Assembly (NCBI GenBank): GCA_001418405.1
Contig: LIQL01000244.1
Coordinates: 1-64,000 of the forward strand
DNA from: Streptomyces diastatochromogenes
GTDB lineage: Bacteria; Actinomycetota; Actinomycetes; Streptomycetales; Streptomycetaceae
Length of the DNA: 64,000 nucleotides
Direction: 5' to 3'
Shown: positions 1-8,479 of the stretch, in pieces
How positions within the stretch are numbered: position 1 is the first letter of the stretch
How the letters are laid out: every line of letters starts with the position of its first letter
Made by a program: the position numbers and the translations under genes
Notes under the pieces: model-generated
The model's input: the letters and a program-made list of their open reading frames with translations, nothing else
Database searches by the model: none
What the model was told of the DNA's origin: nothing

Positions 1-3
1 AGG

Positions 4-50
4 AGTGGGGAAGCCTTGTCTGACGCCTCGTCCGACAAGGCTTCCTCACT
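4..50. repeat. Strong inverted repeat (hairpin)
   Basis: Arms at 4-20 and 34-50 pair at 16 of 17 positions around a 13-base loop; the core GAAGCCTTGTC is perfectly mirrored. No T-run follows, as is common for Streptomyces terminators. It overlaps the apparent first codons of the DUF317 reading frame, which suggests that this reading frame does not truly begin here. Confidence 0.6.
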
Positions 51-589
51 CAACCCGGACGAGGCCGCTACCAGAAACGGACTTAACGTCCACTCAGACC
101 CTGCGCATCGAACGCGACCACTCGGCCCCCGCCACCGAGACCGCCTGGACCGTCGCCGCCTACCAGACGCCCGTCTCCGACCGGATGTGGCACCTGACCG
201 CGACCGGCGCCACGCCCATCCCCATGCTCCAAGACCTGCTGCACGAACTCGCCGACGGCCACGGGTGGGACACTCCGGTCGGCCAGTTCCTCGACGAGGC
301 GTCCATCATCGAGGCCACCCAACCCGCCACCGAAGCCGGCTGGAAGCACACCGTCGAAGGCCGTTGGATGCACTGGACCGCACCCAACGGCGAGGCCGGC
401 ATCCAATTCGACGCCTTCGCCGCCCAACGCCCCAACGGAGTCCTACCCACCTGGCTCCTGCGGGCCGGCCCCACCATCGACCACCCCACGTGGGAAATCA
501 CCGCCTCGACCCACACTCCCAGCACCCTGCTGGCCGACCTCGCCGAAACCCTCGCCTACGAACCGGCACTGGCTCGGCCCAGACGGTGA
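5..589 (+). CDS. DUF317 domain protein, probably N-terminally truncated
   Basis: The translated frame carries DUF317 signatures: a TPIPMLQDLLHEL segment, a GW.HTV..RW..W core, a FDAFAAQ strand and a closing W.ITAS..TP..LLADLAETLA block. DUF317 proteins are Streptomyces proteins of unknown function, often on plasmids or integrative elements, and usually carry two such repeats. Here about one and a half are present. The frame is open to the left window edge, and its first 30 codons lie in a hairpin and read as low-complexity Pro/Arg/Thr, so the true start is unclear. It is probably the C-terminal part of a larger or broken gene. Family assignment is from motif pattern only. Confidence 0.6.
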   Translation: MGKPCLTPRPTRLPHSTRTRPLPETDLTSTQTLRIERDHSAPATETAWTVAAYQTPVSDRMWHLTATGATPIPMLQDLLHELADGHGWDTPVGQFLDEASIIEATQPATEAGWKHTVEGRWMHWTAPNGEAGIQFDAFAAQRPNGVLPTWLLRAGPTIDHPTWEITASTHTPSTLLADLAETLAYEPALARPRR

Positions 590-1198
590 GCCACAGACGC
601 AAAAGGACTCTCGGCACCGTGCCTGCGGCCGGCCCCCGCAGCCAGCCGTACACGCTGACCACCGGCGCGGCCGCGGGGGAACCTCACCACCCGGCACCTT
701 CAGACCTCGACGGTCTCGCCCGGCTCCCGGCACATGAGTGCAGGGCCCGCGACCCCGGACACCCGGTGCGGTGCGACAGGGAGTCGCCCTTGTTGACCAG
801 GCATGCTCGTGTCCGCATGGGGTGTTAGCCGTTCAACGATTTCGGGCAACAGAAGGGAGACTGCATCGACACGGCAACTTTCTCTTGTCGTCTCCGCGAT
901 GCCCGCCAGTCCCACGCCACCCCGCCCGCCAGATTCGCCACGGGGCCAAGTCGGCCATTCTTCAGCCCGGCACACCCCCGGACACACGCTCATCTGTTGA
1001 TCATATTAATGATTTCCATCGAAGTGAGAACACCCTTTCGAGGGACACCACCCAAGCCTTGCCGCGGTCTAAAATCTTGATCGTTCTCACACCACGTGAA
1101 AATTTCACTTTGGCGTGAAAACGCTTGTGAGTGTGTCCAGTTGAGGCAGTGCGGCGGTGAGGTGTCACCGCTGGCTACGGACAGAAGGCAGGCGCGAG
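590..1198. other. Non-coding stretch with AT-rich promoter zone
   Basis: No convincing gene is seen. The last 200 bases are clearly AT-richer than the surroundings, including the dyad at 1096, and probably hold the promoter of the DUF397/HTH pair. Confidence 0.5.
1096..1120. promoter_or_regulatory. Palindrome plus extra half-site upstream of DUF397 gene
   Basis: GTGAAAATTTCAC at 1096-1108 is a perfect dyad with a central A, and the half-site GTGAAA recurs at 1115-1120. It lies about 80-100 bases upstream of the DUF397 start in AT-rich DNA and may be an operator for the HTH protein encoded just downstream (inference). Confidence 0.45.
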
Positions 1199-1435
1199 AT
1201 GAGCAAGTGGGAAAACGGAATGATTGCCGACCGGATCACCGGCGCGCGATGGCAGAAGGCCAGGGCCAGCGACGCGAAGAACGACTGTGTCGAAGTCGCG
1301 CGTCTCAGTGAGAATGAATACGCCGTCCGCAACTCGCGGTTCCCCGACGGGCCGGCGCTCATCTACACGAAGGACGAGTTCGACGCGTTCGTCGACGGAG
1401 TGGGGAAGGGAGAGTTCAGCAACATGCCTGTCTAA
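1199..1435 (+). CDS. DUF397 domain protein
   Basis: This 78-residue protein shows the DUF397 pattern: an N-terminal W..A....NDCVEVA strand, YAVRNSRFPDGPALIYT and a C-terminal FDAFVDGVGKGEF helix. The ATG at 1199 gives the usual family length; a longer frame from 1157 reads as non-homologous sequence. DUF397 proteins are the small partners of Scr1-type HTH/DUF5753 regulators in Streptomyces and are often described as toxin-antitoxin-like. Here the DUF397 gene precedes its HTH partner, the reverse of the common order, with an 89-base gap. Function is inferred from family and neighbour only. Confidence 0.85.
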   Translation: MSKWENGMIADRITGARWQKARASDAKNDCVEVARLSENEYAVRNSRFPDGPALIYTKDEFDAFVDGVGKGEFSNMPV

Positions 1436-1524
1436 AAAGAGGCGGGCAGCGCTTGCCCCCGAACCATCGGACTGTCCATCCTGGGCACGCGGCGAGAGAC
1501 CGTCGTTCACCGCGAGGAGACCGG

Positions 1525-2481
1525 ATGTCCACTCAGGTTCTGGCCCTGGTAGGCCGGCAGGGGCAAGCGCCCCCAGCAACACCGTTCGCCGCAGCACAGC
1601 TCATCGGGGCTCTGCTGCGGCATCTGCGCACCCAGCACGGGCTGACGCTGGAGCAGGTGGCCGCCTGCAAAGACCCGGAGATCGGTGCCCTCGCGACGGT
1701 GCAGCGGTGCGAGACGGTCACCACCAAGAAGCTGAAGGAGGAGCGCATCCGCGCCCTGCTCCGCTACTACGAGGCTCCTGTTGAGATCTGCGAGGAAGTG
1801 GACACGTTGCTGGAGCAGTCCCGCGGCGAACAATGGTGGACGCACTTCTCCGACGTCACCGGCGAGATCATGGGCTGCCTACTGGCCCTTGAGGCCCAGT
1901 CCAAGGTGATCAAGACGTGCCACCACCTCCTCATTCCTGGCCTGCTCCAGACCGCGGGCTACACCCGGGCGGTAATGGAGGACTTCTACAACACCTACCC
2001 GGACCCGAAAACACGCGAGAAGAACCGGGCGGCCATGGAGCGGCGACTGGAGCTGCGCCTGCGCCGTCAGCACCTGCTCGACCAGCAGGACGGGCCTGAA
2101 CTCACCGCAGTGATCCACGAAATGGCCGTCAGGCAGATTCTGGGCAGCAAGAACGTCATGCGCGAGCAGTTGCGGCAGCTGCACAACTTCGCCGAGAATA
2201 AGCCCAACGTACACATCCGCATCCTGCCGGCCGCCGCCACGCGATCCAAACTTCCCGTCCATCCTGCGATGACGCTGCTCAAGCCGCACGACAGCGCCAC
2301 TGGACGGACCATCTATCTGGAAGACATGAACCGCGGCGGCACCTTTTACTCCGAGCCGAGCGAAGTGGAGGTCTACCAGGCGTCGATCGACAAATGCTGG
2401 AAAATGACGCTGTCGAAGCAGCAGTCCCTCGACTTCCTTCTGGAGTGCATCGCCGAACTGTCCGCCGGACCGGCCGAGTAG
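1525..2481 (+). CDS. Scr1-type HTH regulator with DUF5753 domain
   Basis: A 318-residue protein with an XRE-like helix-turn-helix at about residues 25-85 and a DUF5753 region at about 115-305, recognisable from LLIPGLLQTAGYTRAV. The start at 1525 is chosen because GAGGAGA lies at a proper distance upstream; a longer frame from 1453 adds an implausible Arg/Pro leader. Proteins of this type are abundant in Streptomyces, pair with DUF397 proteins and regulate development or secondary metabolism. The HTH here is somewhat divergent, with an ACKDPEIG insert. The gene ends one base before the stop of the convergent methyltransferase, leaving no room for a separate terminator. Confidence 0.88.
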   Translation: MSTQVLALVGRQGQAPPATPFAAAQLIGALLRHLRTQHGLTLEQVAACKDPEIGALATVQRCETVTTKKLKEERIRALLRYYEAPVEICEEVDTLLEQSRGEQWWTHFSDVTGEIMGCLLALEAQSKVIKTCHHLLIPGLLQTAGYTRAVMEDFYNTYPDPKTREKNRAAMERRLELRLRRQHLLDQQDGPELTAVIHEMAVRQILGSKNVMREQLRQLHNFAENKPNVHIRILPAAATRSKLPVHPAMTLLKPHDSATGRTIYLEDMNRGGTFYSEPSEVEVYQASIDKCWKMTLSKQQSLDFLLECIAELSAGPAE

Positions 2482-3243
2482 TCACCTGATACGGGCCACG
2501 GCACCGAACTCGATCCACTCTGGGTTCGAGGTCTGACGCGGAGCCAAGTCACTGTCCGGCAGCCAGCACGAGACCTCGACGGGGCCCGACGTCTCCAGCA
2601 CTTCCAGGTGCTCGAAATACCGCTCCGTCTCCTCCGTCGAACGGACGCGGCCCCACCGTCCGCCAACGGCCTGCTGCATGAACTGAGTGATCTGGCGGCG
2701 CAGTTCAGGGTTGTCGCTCACCAACTGCGAGATCACCATGTAGCTACCGCGGGGCAACTGCCGGGCGACTCTGTTCACCAGCTCCCACGGGTCATCGTCA
2801 TCCGGGATGCAGTGCAAAACACTCACGAACAGGGCCGCTACGGGCTGATCGTCCCGTAACAGGCGTCTGACTTCCTCGCTCTGGAAGATCGCGTCCGTCT
2901 CGCGCATGTCGGCGCCGAGGACAGCCGTCGTCTCCGGGTCCTCTGCCAGCATCATGCGGCCGTAACTGAGGACATCGGGATCGTTGTCGACGTAGACCAC
3001 TTCGCTGGTCTCGTCGACCTCCTGCGCGACCTGGTGAACGTTCGGCCGCGTCGGCAGGCCAGAACCGTGGTCGAGGAACCGGCGCACGCCGTGCTGGCGG
3101 GCGAGATAGCGGACCGCCCGGACGAGGAACGCCCTATTTACTAGCGCTAACTCCCGCGTGCTGGGGGCAAGGCGGAGCAACTCATCGCATGCCTCCCGAT
3201 CTACGACGTAATTGTCCGTGCCGCCGAGGAGGTGGTCGTACAT
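2482..3243 (-). CDS. SAM-dependent methyltransferase, DUF574 family
   Basis: The protein matches the DUF574 (PF04672) family of Streptomyces methyltransferases: MYDHLLGGTDNY at the N-terminus, SAM-binding RFLDHGSGLPT...NVH, then VYVDNDPDVLSYGR, and a C-terminal WIEFGAVARI strand. Substrates are mostly unknown. The listed start is the first ATG, but the same frame continues upstream with DTSKPSVAR, which is part of the family's conserved N-terminus. No ATG, GTG or TTG exists between there and the in-frame TAG further up. An ATC at 3276 preceded by GGGGAG at normal spacing may be the true start. The gene is convergent with, and directly abuts, the HTH gene. Confidence 0.88.
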   Translation of the reverse strand: MYDHLLGGTDNYVVDREACDELLRLAPSTRELALVNRAFLVRAVRYLARQHGVRRFLDHGSGLPTRPNVHQVAQEVDETSEVVYVDNDPDVLSYGRMMLAEDPETTAVLGADMRETDAIFQSEEVRRLLRDDQPVAALFVSVLHCIPDDDDPWELVNRVARQLPRGSYMVISQLVSDNPELRRQITQFMQQAVGGRWGRVRSTEETERYFEHLEVLETSGPVEVSCWLPDSDLAPRQTSNPEWIEFGAVARIR

Positions 3244-3474
3244 TCGGGCAACGCTGGGTTTGCTGGTATCAACGATGAGCTGCTCCCCACGCTTGGTTCC
3301 CCGTACCTACCTGCGCCGACGCGGGGCGTCAACGGCGGGCCCATGCTAAGGGAGTTGCCCGCGTGTTTGCTACCGGAGACTCCAACGGGTGATGCAACTA
3401 CGCATCAAATTAGCCGCTGCTTACCGTGTTTGATACGCCGACGCGCAGCAGCTTGGCATTCGACAGCGTCATAT

Positions 3475-3963
3475 TCATCGCCCGAGACTAAGCACTGCCC
3501 GGCTGTGCAGCAGCTCGAAGTCCGCCTCCGCCAATCCCATCGCATAGCCGGCCTGGCTCGGCGTCAGTCCCATCTTGTGGCGCAGTACGAGCGTGTCGGC
3601 CTCAAGGCGATGGAGCACGCGGTGCAGCCGAGCCGCCGGCCCCGTCCGCCGGGCGGCGCACTCCTGCGACAGCAGATCCCAGGCCGCTGCCGCGAGGGAT
3701 GCGCTTCCCAGCAGTACCGGCCAGCGAGCAGCGATCTCCCGCAGGGCAGCGCGGGCGAGTTCACCGCCTCGGTGCGAAGACCCGGCGACGGCGCTGCCGA
3801 ACCGCCAGTAGACCGGCCAGTGATCATGGCAGAAGGCCGTATACGCGAGGGGGGCATTCACTGGCGGCGCCAGCGGACGGTGAACCAGTGCGGGAACGAG
3901 GTAGTCCAGTTCGAAGGTCGCGCGCGACCCACCAGGGTCGTGGCACTGCAGCATGGTGTTCAC
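3475..3963 (-). CDS. Sigma-factor-like hypothetical protein
   Basis: A 162-residue protein not assigned to a named family. The C-terminus (LEADTLVLRHKMGLTPSQAGYAMGL) resembles sigma-70 region 4: a hydrophobic helix, RHK.GLT, then a degenerate HTH. The middle (ARAALREIAARWPVLLGSASLAAAAWDLL) resembles the truncated sigma-like proteins scattered through Streptomyces genomes. There is no recognisable region 2, so it is unlikely to act as a complete sigma factor. A longer antisense frame on the plus strand has no family resemblance and is treated as a shadow. Confidence 0.5.
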   Translation of the reverse strand: MNTMLQCHDPGGSRATFELDYLVPALVHRPLAPPVNAPLAYTAFCHDHWPVYWRFGSAVAGSSHRGGELARAALREIAARWPVLLGSASLAAAAWDLLSQECAARRTGPAARLHRVLHRLEADTLVLRHKMGLTPSQAGYAMGLAEADFELLHSRAVLSLGR

Positions 3964-4065
3964 CCCACAGGGTTGGAAGATGGCCGCGCCAGCTCCCGCT
4001 TGAGGGCAGGGTCGTGCGCCGAGCGCAGGTGCCGTGGTGGCGTATCCGTCAGGTGAAGAGACAAG

Positions 4066-4101
4066 CGGGCGTCTGCTCGAAAAGCTCCGAGCAGACGCCC
4101 G
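4066..4101 (-). terminator. Perfect 14-bp hairpin
   Basis: Arms 4066-4079 and 4088-4101 (CGGGCGTCTGCTCG and its complement) pair perfectly around an 8-base loop. It lies just beyond the 3' end of the minus-strand small membrane protein gene and before the sigma-like gene, where an intrinsic terminator would be expected. Confidence 0.7.
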
Positions 4102-4155
4102 AGCCCTGGCGCGACCTGGTACGGCCGGGACGCGGGCTGATCGGCTACCGGTTTG

Positions 4156-4422
4156 TCAGCCGGCGTAGCGGATTTTCACGAAGGAGATGGCACTGCGATC
4201 CGACAATGCCGAAGCCGTGATCACCATCTGCACTTCCGGCGGCAGAGCCCCAGGCCAAATGATCGCCGCCGCCATGACCGCGACAATCAGGGCGGATCCG
4301 AACCGCAACGTGAGCAGGCAAACGCTGCTAACGGCCGTTTGGAACAGTACCGCCAGCGGAATGCTACTCACGGGCGCCGCCGGCAACAGGCTTGCCAGCG
4401 CCCTGCGAACGTGCTGAATCAA
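4156..4422 (-). CDS. Small membrane protein of unknown function
   Basis: About 88 residues. After a short basic N-terminus (IQHVRRALASL) two hydrophobic segments follow (SIPLAVLFQTAVSSVCLL and FGSALIVAVMAAAIIWPGAL), then a polar tail ending FVKIRYAG. The TTG at 4422 is chosen because GGAGG lies 8 bases upstream; no ATG in the frame is as well placed. A strong hairpin follows the stop. No family was recognised; the composition suggests a two-helix inner-membrane peptide. Confidence 0.5.
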   Translation of the reverse strand: MIQHVRRALASLLPAAPVSSIPLAVLFQTAVSSVCLLTLRFGSALIVAVMAAAIIWPGALPPEVQMVITASALSDRSAISFVKIRYAG

Positions 4423-4920
4423 CTTCCGTACCTCCGGTGCGTTGGATGACGAAGCACGAGGAGATGGGCCCCGACGCGAGCGCCAGCCAACTTGGGGCCC
4501 TTCTTCGTGCAGTCGCACGCTAGACGCGCCGCACGGACTACAGCACGAGCTGACAATCGTGAAAACGGAGGCGGGAACTCTCGGTGAAGGCGGACGCGGA
4601 AGCGCGCACCGGACACTTCACACCAGAAGAACGCCCCCACACTCTCATTAGGCTCCGCGATTCGATCAAATCCGAACAGAAAATCCCCGTGCCCCTGAAA
4701 AATCCAGCCCCGTCCTGCCTCAAGGACCACCCTTTTAGGTGAAGGTCACACCCGTCGTAACGCGAAGCCTGAATTTACCCAAGCCCTCGCGCCAGGCGAT
4801 TCCCACGCCGGGAGGGACAGAGGAAAACCAGCAAGTCGTGCGTGTGGTTCATGGGGCAGCAGGCGAGGGAGGTCCAGCCTCGCCCGTCGGCCCCGCCAGT
4901 CTTCAGCTAGAGAAGCGGGG
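4423..4920. other. No gene recognised
   Basis: Nothing convincing between the small membrane protein and the cas3 relic. Short open frames on both strands have no family resemblance. The part next to 4920 may be decayed cas3 tail. Confidence 0.4.
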
Positions 4921-5940
4921 CAACATAGCGCAGGTACGCCCGTTGGCCAAACCGGCGTCAACCCCTTCAAAAGATCCTCGGAGTCCAAGTCCACGGCGCT
5001 GTGATGCTCCGGGACGACGGCTTCCTCGTTGGAGGACGCATCGGGGTCGAGCAGGTCGCAGTAGACCGCGGCATTCTGCTCCGTAATCGAGATGAAAGGC
5101 ACCGCGAGGACAACCCGCCTCATGCCGTTCGCCGCCGCATGCCGCAGCGCGAACGCCCCTGCAGCCATGGTCTTGGCACCACCCGTCGGCACGTGCAGCA
5201 CATACATCCCCGGCTCCCCCGAGGCGGCCACGCACGCCTGCTCGTACACCCTCTCCCGGATCGCGTCCACGGGAGAAGGGTCTCGGACGGCCAACAACTT
5301 CGCCCGCCGCGACTCATCACGCTCGGCCAACGCCGCCATTTCCACCGGTTCACGCAGGCGTACGGCAGCGCCATCGAAGTGCGCCGCGGTGTCGAGAAAG
5401 TCCGCATCGACCACACAGCTGAACAGCATCCGCACCAACAGATCCAACCCCAGACGCCCCTGCCCCGAGGGCGCACCCAGCCATCCCGGGAGCGCTGGCC
5501 TCGGATCAGGATGGATCTCCGGCACCACTGCCTCCACAGCGCGGATCGCCTCTACAACCCGCTGCGCCTCCTCCCCACCTGCCATCGCACGCACCAGCTC
5601 ATCCTTGAGCCGTTCCATATCCGGCATGCCGCCGTGGTGCCCGAAGACCACTGCCCCGAAGGGCAACTTCGTGTATTTCTCCGCGAGAAACGTACCCGCG
5701 TGCTTGTGCCCCACCCCCACCCGTCCGCCACCTTCACGGTCGACGGCCCGGAGACGGTCCTGCCACACACGCCCCCTTACCGACATCGTGAATCAAAGCC
5801 AGGTACCCAGCCAGCTCCCCACAACCAAACACCTCACCGAACCGTCGCGCCAGCGAAGCCGATCCCCGCAGACGCTCCTCCAACAAGTGCCACACACCAG
5901 CTGAACTGCGACTATGAGCGAACAACTCCCGTGCAGGCAT
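4921..5940 (-). pseudogene. cas3: Decayed cas3 (HD nuclease and start of helicase)
   Basis: Two frames together give a Cas3 N-terminal half. From ATG 5940 the first frame reads FAHSRSSAGVWHLLEERL, then FGCGELAGYLALIHDVGKG, with the HD metal-binding motif. Near 5768 the frame shifts, and the second frame continues WQDRLRAVDREGGGRVGVGHKHAGTFLAEKY..FGAVVFGHHGGMPDM with further HD-domain histidines, then the helicase Walker A region YVLHVPTGGAKT and a motif Ia-like RVVLAVPFISITEQN. After DLLKG, near 5000, similarity is lost and no DEAH box is seen. About 335 of an expected 700-900 residues remain. No other cas gene or repeat array is visible nearby, so it is an orphan remnant of a type I system. 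Confidence 0.8.
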
Positions 5941-6575
5941 GCGGCGTTACCTCAATCCACCATCAACTTGGTCGGCCGAGACGACCATAGAGGCCACCAC
6001 TGACACCGCACGGCGACCTCAGCGACGCTGGCCACGTAGCTACCGGGCCCGGCGATCCCTAGCTGTCCAAGCTGAGCCCGCTACCGCCCTTGCACGCGAG
6101 GGGAGAGCGTTCAAGAGGATCAACGACGGCCCCGATGTACTGTTTCGGTCGCTGCGGGGGCGGATGCCCCGGCAGAAGTGACAACCGCCACGCCGGCCGT
6201 CAGATCGCGGCACCCAAGGACACGTCTTCTCCGCTGCTCACGGTGGTGGAGCGGCGCCCGAAAATCCGTTGGCACCCGCCTCGGAGCTGTTGTTACTCTT
6301 GCGGAGTTCCTTCGGTCTGCTCTGGGCTTTCTGTGCCCTGGAAAAGAGTTTGATGTTCCGGCCCGCGCCGAGCGCGCCTCGCTGCACCGCCTAGCTGTCC
6401 GTCTCCTTGATGCCGTCCCTCGCGGACGGTGACCGGACGTGATTTTCCGGTGCTCTGATCCAGCCCACGCTCCTTTTCGGCACGTCTGCCGCTGCGTACG
6501 GGGTGGGCACCTTCGTCGAGGCCGCTCGGCCTGCTCTTGCTGTCATTACAGACTTCTCAGCAAGGAGCACCCCGG
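5941..6575. other. No gene recognised
   Basis: About 630 bases with only unsupported open frames. This may be eroded DNA left of the former CRISPR locus; nothing identifiable was found on either strand. Confidence 0.4.
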
Positions 6576-6956
6576 GTGTCCAGCACCAATAAATCTCTTC
6601 CAAGCACTCCGCGCACCATCCTGACCGGCACGTTCACCTGTGCCTGGTGCGGGCTCACCGTGTCCGCCGCGGCGGGCGACGGCACGCGGCGGAACCACTG
6701 CCCGTCGTGTCTGCACTCCCAGCACGTTCTCGACCACGTCGAGGGCGGCCGAAGTGACTGCCAGGGCCGGATGTTGCCGATCGCCATCGCCGTGCTGCGC
6801 ACCGGCGACTGGATGGTCATCCACCGTTGTGTGCGCTGCGACGAGCTGACCTCCAACCCCGTCTGCGCTGACGACAACCAGCTCATCTTGATGCGCATGG
6901 CCGTGCGGCCGCTGGCACAACCGCCCTTCCCGCTCGAAGCCTTCGGCGACCTCTAA
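6576..6956 (+). CDS. RNHCP domain zinc protein (first copy)
   Basis: A 126-residue RNHCP-family (PF12647) protein. It has a first zinc pair in FTCAWCGLTV, the signature TRRNHCPSCL, then CQGRMLPI, WMVIHRCVRCDEL with a second CxxC, and the closing DDNQLILMRMAVRPLA. The GTG at 6576 is preceded by AAGGAG at 8 bases; a longer frame from 6537 has no ribosome binding site. Family function is not established; the cysteine/histidine pattern predicts two zinc sites. It is followed 22 bases later by a second RNHCP gene and then by an FBP zinc-finger gene, so the three are probably co-expressed. Confidence 0.88.
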   Translation: MSSTNKSLPSTPRTILTGTFTCAWCGLTVSAAAGDGTRRNHCPSCLHSQHVLDHVEGGRSDCQGRMLPIAIAVLRTGDWMVIHRCVRCDELTSNPVCADDNQLILMRMAVRPLAQPPFPLEAFGDL

Positions 6957-6978
6957 ACGCGGAAGGAGAAGACCGGCC

Positions 6979-7461
6979 ATGCCAAGAAGAGTGAACAGCC
7001 CCCGCCGTCGCGCGCAGGCAGCACGTCGGCCGCAGCGGTACAAGGACGTCCTCCACAGCCAGCACGGGCACCGAGGTCGCGATTTCCGGTGTGTGGGCTG
7101 CCGACTGGACGTGTCCCTGGACGCGCCCGGCACCACGCACCGCAACCACTGCCCGAACTGCCTGGCCAGCCTGCACGTCGACCGCCGGATCCCCGGCGAC
7201 CGGGCCGCCACCTGCCACGGCCGAATGGAAGCGCTGAGCATGTCGGTACAGCCCGACGGGGAGTGGATGATCATTCACCATTGCCTGTCCTGCGGTGAGC
7301 TCAGTGCCAACCGCATCGCCGGCGACGACAACGCACTGGCCCTGGTCCGGCTGGCGCTCAAACCACTGCGAGACGCCAGCATCGCCCAGCGCACGCTGCT
7401 GGCCCTATGCCCCAGGCCGACCTCGCGGCGTCGCGTCACAGGACACCCCCGACGAACGTGA
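6979..7461 (+). CDS. RNHCP domain zinc protein (second copy)
   Basis: A 160-residue RNHCP paralogue of the gene before it: FRCVGCRLDV, THRNHCPNCLASLHVD, CHGRMEAL, WMIIHHCLSCGELSANRI, DDNALALVRLALKPL. It differs by a longer basic N-terminus (PRRVNSPRRRAQAARRPQRY) that could contact RNA or ribosomes, and by a basic C-terminal tail. GAAGGAGAAG lies upstream of the ATG. The two copies match only in the motif core, so this is an old duplication rather than a recent one. Role unknown. Confidence 0.88.
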   Translation: MPRRVNSPRRRAQAARRPQRYKDVLHSQHGHRGRDFRCVGCRLDVSLDAPGTTHRNHCPNCLASLHVDRRIPGDRAATCHGRMEALSMSVQPDGEWMIIHHCLSCGELSANRIAGDDNALALVRLALKPLRDASIAQRTLLALCPRPTSRRRVTGHPRRT

Positions 7462-7599
7462 TCGGTTCGTGCCGCGGTCGCCAACCCGTGCACCCCTGCG
7501 ACACACGGTGAGCAGGCGTGGCGACGCCTCTACGCACCGGATCCCCCAGAACCTCACCCGACACACGTTGCACCAGGGTGCAACGCGCAAGGAGCAACC

Positions 7600-8121
7600 A
7601 TGCGCCCCATGACCAGAGAAGAGGTACGCGCCTCGATCGTGAACCTGGGCCCGACCGAGAAGAAGGTTCGGCTACCGGCCTGGTTCGACGACGCCCCATG
7701 GCACCGGATCGACTACCTCGGGTGGCGAGACATGCGCGCGCCGAAACGCGCCTACCTCGTCACCGAGGCCGACGACCAGGCGCTGGGAGTGCTGCTGCGG
7801 CAGGCCCCGAACGATGCGGCACACACATCGCGCGCATTGATGTGCGACCTGTGCCGCTCCACCCGCCGGTTCAACGAGGTTTCACTGTTCACCGCTCAAC
7901 GCCCCTCACGTGACAAGCGCGAACGCCTGAACACACTCGGCCTCCACCTATGCACCGACCTCGACTGCGCGGTGAAGATGCACACCAAGCCGATCCGCCA
8001 GACCTTCGATCCCCTGGTCGACGACATCATCGCTACGCGTCGTGAAGGCATGCGCTCGCGCACAATCGCCTTCATCCGTTCGGTGTCCGACGCGCAACGA
8101 ACCACACGACGCCAGAGGTGA
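7600..8121 (+). CDS. FBP-domain (EF-G-binding type) zinc finger protein
   Basis: A 173-residue protein of the FBP C-terminal treble-clef zinc-finger family. It has a helical N-terminal half, then ALMCDLCRSTRRFNEVSLFTA with the first CxxC and LGLHLCTDLDCAVKMHTK with the second cysteine pair. Relatives include FusB-type proteins that bind elongation factor G and influence ribosome release, so a translation-linked role is likely but not shown here. AAGGAG precedes the ATG. It lies 138 bases downstream of two RNHCP genes in the same direction. Confidence 0.85.
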   Translation: MRPMTREEVRASIVNLGPTEKKVRLPAWFDDAPWHRIDYLGWRDMRAPKRAYLVTEADDQALGVLLRQAPNDAAHTSRALMCDLCRSTRRFNEVSLFTAQRPSRDKRERLNTLGLHLCTDLDCAVKMHTKPIRQTFDPLVDDIIATRREGMRSRTIAFIRSVSDAQRTTRRQR

Positions 8122-8198
8122 TGTGATCGAGAGCTCTCCGCAGGCGGATTCCACGGGACTCCGACCATAGCCCCGGCTATGACGAACAGCCAGTTCAC

Positions 8199-8470
8199 TT
8201 ATGCATCCTTGTCCTTGTCCTTGTCCTTGTTCCGTCCGACGTAGCGCTTGACCTCAACCTCGTCGAGTATGACCAGGCCCTCGTGGATCAACTCGCGGAG
8301 TCGGGGCAGGAAGGCGCGGATGCGTTCTTCGGCGTCGACAACGATGATCGCCACGGGTAAGTCTTCGCTGAGGGAGGGGAGGCGGGCGGTGTGGATGAGG
8401 GAGGAGGCGCCGTACGTCTCGGCCCGATGGCACACCGCACCTCGTGCCAGTGGGCGTCACCTACGAGCAC
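8199..8470 (-). pseudogene. DUF190 protein, internally deleted
   Basis: The minus frame from 8435 reads [40 protein letters not shown], the typical C-terminal half of DUF190 (PF02641). The expected N-terminus survives only as LVGDAHWHE in another frame at about 8438-8470; some 25 residues and the frame have been lost between them. The C-terminus ends in a Lys-Asp repeat encoded by a hexamer repeat. DUF190 genes often accompany fluoride channel genes (crcB); none is present here. Confidence 0.7.
8207..8230. repeat. CCTTGT hexamer repeated four times
   Basis: Four perfect tandem copies of CCTTGT encode the alternating Lys-Asp tail of the DUF190 relic on the minus strand. Expansion in hexamers keeps the frame. 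Confidence 0.9.
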
Positions 8471-8479
8471 GGCATTCGC

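Noticed and set aside
3232-4056. 274-codon plus frame opposite the sigma-like gene
   Set aside because: No ribosome site, no family and scrambled composition; the antisense frame is more protein-like.
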